From positions 835,273-899,272 of the forward strand of contig NZ_JADIKM010000003.1 of assembly GCF_044904665.1 (NCBI RefSeq): 64,000 nucleotides of DNA, written 5' to 3'. Both the position numbers and the translations under genes were made by a program. This DNA comes from Dyella_A ginsengisoli. GTDB taxonomy: Bacteria; Pseudomonadota; Gammaproteobacteria; Xanthomonadales; Rhodanobacteraceae. Positions 63,121 through 64,000 of this stretch are shown here, piece by piece (the stretch's first letter is position 1; the number at the start of each line of letters is the position of its first letter). The notes under the pieces are model-generated. The model did not search any database. It was not told the origin of the DNA and saw only the letters and a list, made by a program, of their open reading frames with translations.

Positions 63121-63456
63121 TGCAGTGCTTTGCGCTACAACCTGGACAGGAAGATCTCGGACGTTTTCTGGAACATCGGTTGTGCCAGCGTACTCAAGCA
63201 TGAGCTCATTGTCTTGAACGAATGCGAGATAGCTACCAACTACTTCGCCCACTTGGCCAAGAACCATCGGATGGCTAAGAACCGTGCGTGCCTTGGGCAA
63301 CAAATGATGGCGAACGGTTAGGAAGTACCCAACGCCAGAATGGTTGTAGCTAACGAACTCGGCGTCACGGCAGACGGCCTCCACTACAGCGTCGCCGAGC
63401 GTTGCAGTGCCAAGAAGCCGAAGTGCTTCAACTTCAAATGCGCGAAAGTGGCTCAT
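63115..63456 (-). CDS. Cassette gene: small hypothetical protein
   Basis: A 113-residue soluble protein (MSHFRAFEVEALRLLG start). No signal, no membrane segment. Composition suggests an alpha-beta fold; I recognise no family. The ATG at 63454-63456 lies 6 bases from attC E, and the stop is inside attC D, so the gene fills its cassette exactly. Upstream in-frame codons lie in attC E and are not coding. Confidence 0.7.
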   Translation of the reverse strand: MSHFRAFEVEALRLLGTATLGDAVVEAVCRDAEFVSYNHSGVGYFLTVRHHLLPKARTVLSHPMVLGQVGEVVGSYLAFVQDNELMLEYAGTTDVPENVRDLPVQVVAQSTAT

Positions 63457-63461
63457 CTGCG

Positions 63462-63518
63462 GCCTAACGCTGGAGTTGAGCGGCGGCGTAGCCGTCCGCC
63501 TCGAATGATTGGTTAGGA
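63462..63518 (-). other. attC site E
   Basis: GCCTAAC at 63462-63468 and GTTAGGA at 63512-63518 enclose TGGAGTTGAGCGGCGGCG, TAG and CCGTCCGCCTCGAATGATTG. Nearly identical to site C. The stop of the next gene (TAA at 63513-63515) lies in the right core. Confidence 0.9.
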
Positions 63519-63851
63519 CGCTTGCACGAGGCCCAAACCGATGATTACCGCAAATAGAACGAGACACGAAGGTAGGCAAAACCGAATGCGCCTGGCATAT
63601 GCAGCGGCGAGAGAAGAGTTGAGCTGACCCAATTGCGGACCGTAGGCGATACGAATCAATGCTACCGAGTGCCTACGACCTCCAAAAATATGCTGACAAC
63701 TATAGATGGAGTCTAGCGAGCCACTACTTTCCCCAAGCCATTCGGGTTTTTCCGCTTTGACAATGTCACGAAACTTCCAGAACGAATACATGTACGTGCC
63801 CGTGCAGCCCGCGAAAAGCCAGCCCATCACCATCACCGTTAGCTGCAACAT
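63513..63851 (-). CDS. Cassette gene: two-helix membrane protein
   Basis: A 112-residue protein with one hydrophobic segment at each end (LTVMVMGWLFAGCTGTYMY and CLPSCLVLFAVIIGLGLV) and a polar loop between them. No family recognised. It fills the cassette between attC F and attC E. Small membrane proteins are frequent cargo in chromosomal integrons. Confidence 0.7.
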   Translation of the reverse strand: MLQLTVMVMGWLFAGCTGTYMYSFWKFRDIVKAEKPEWLGESSGSLDSIYSCQHIFGGRRHSVALIRIAYGPQLGQLNSSLAAAYARRIRFCLPSCLVLFAVIIGLGLVQAS

Positions 63852-63858
63852 GTGTGAG

Positions 63859-63915
63859 TCCTAACGCTGGAGTTAAGCGGCGGCGGAGCCGTCCGCCTTG
63901 AACGAATTGTTAGGC
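63859..63915 (-). other. attC site F
   Basis: TCCTAAC at 63859-63865 and GTTAGGC at 63909-63915 enclose TGGAGTTAAGCGGCGGCGG, AG and CCGTCCGCCTTGAACGAATT. It is the site of the gene that runs out of the right edge of the window. Confidence 0.9.
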
Positions 63916-64000
63916 TCACCTTTGCACATGTAGTCGGAGCTGGGCTAGTACGCCGGGATCGATCGAGCCGAACACGGCGAGCTGCTGGGCAGTGAGCGTG
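63916..64000 (-). CDS. Partial cassette gene, C-terminus only
   Basis: On the minus strand the frame is open from the right edge for 27 codons (TLTAQQLAVFGSIDPG, then LAQLRLHVQR) to TGA at 63916-63918, directly beside attC F. The position of the stop next to an attC is the arrangement seen in the other cassettes. Too little is visible to name it. Confidence 0.5.
   Translation of the reverse strand, partial: TLTAQQLAVFGSIDPGVLAQLRLHVQR

Noticed and set aside
59974..63915. Regularly similar repeats taken at first as a CRISPR-like array
   Set aside because: The repeats are 57 bp, spaced by gene-sized segments of 300-1900 bp, and carry RYYYAAC/GTTRRRY ends; they are attC sites.

Overview
The window is high-GC DNA with dense, short-spaced operons and frequent start/stop overlaps (ATGA, GTGA). 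The gene content fits a gammaproteobacterium of the Xanthomonadales, most likely the Rhodanobacteraceae (Rhodanobacter/Dyella-like). Pointers are the ndk-rlmN-pilW-rodZ-yfgM-bamB-der block, a PsrA-like regulator next to fadN/fadA, a yybP-ykoY riboswitch before a GDT1-type manganese exporter, Xanthomonad-type REP repeats, and a chromosomal integron cassette array with Xanthomonad-like attC sites. The genus is an inference; no rRNA gene is present.

Layout. 1-8.7 kb is an accessory-looking stretch: a partial small protein, a YdhS-like FAD/NAD(P)-binding protein, a MAPEG membrane protein, a cupin, an OLD-like AAA/TOPRIM ATPase bracketed by short transposition-associated repeats, an orphan EF-Tu domain-like protein, a lipoprotein PQQ dehydrogenase and a small secreted protein. 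8.9-13.5 kb is housekeeping: nadE, long-form Sua5 (tsaC), a HAD phosphatase, and the riboswitch with the Mn exporter. 13.6-22.4 kb is a molybdenum cofactor cluster on the minus strand (moeA2-moaA-moaC-mobA-moaD-[moaE-moeB-rhodanese fusion]-moeA1-small protein) with divergent fdhD and a sirtuin. It implies use of Mo enzymes such as formate dehydrogenase elsewhere in the genome.

22.4-28.8 kb holds an FAH-family hydrolase behind a near-ideal CRP/Clp site, tadA, guaA, guaB, folD and a GNAT acetyltransferase. 28.8-35.9 kb is the der/bamB/yfgM and rodZ/pilW/rlmN/ndk envelope-assembly block, without ispG and hisS at their usual place. 36-40.6 kb is a fatty-acid degradation locus (PsrA-like repressor with two palindromic operators, fadN, fadA). 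40.7-43.6 kb has a Tat-exported tyrosinase and a divergent LuxR-type regulator. 43.7-50.6 kb has an ABC exporter, a BaeRS-like two-component system whose sensor has a poly-proline periplasmic insert, a divergent Spy-like proline-rich periplasmic protein, three copies of a 140-bp repeat, an MFS exporter and an AhpD-like protein. 51-58.8 kb has a TMEM175-like channel, a MacA/MacB-type tripartite exporter, an extra FtsH-family protease, and an isochorismatase/GlxA-regulator pair.

59-64 kb is the distal part of an integron cassette array. Six attC sites of about 57 bp separate minus-strand genes of visibly lower GC, so the attI/integrase end should lie beyond the right edge. Two cassettes carry HEPN-like Rx4H motifs and are candidate phage-defence or toxin genes. 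An IS3-family element has inserted beside one attC and rewritten the 3' end of a cassette gene. With the AAA/TOPRIM protein at 3.6-5.3 kb, this array is the best place in the window to look for undescribed biology.
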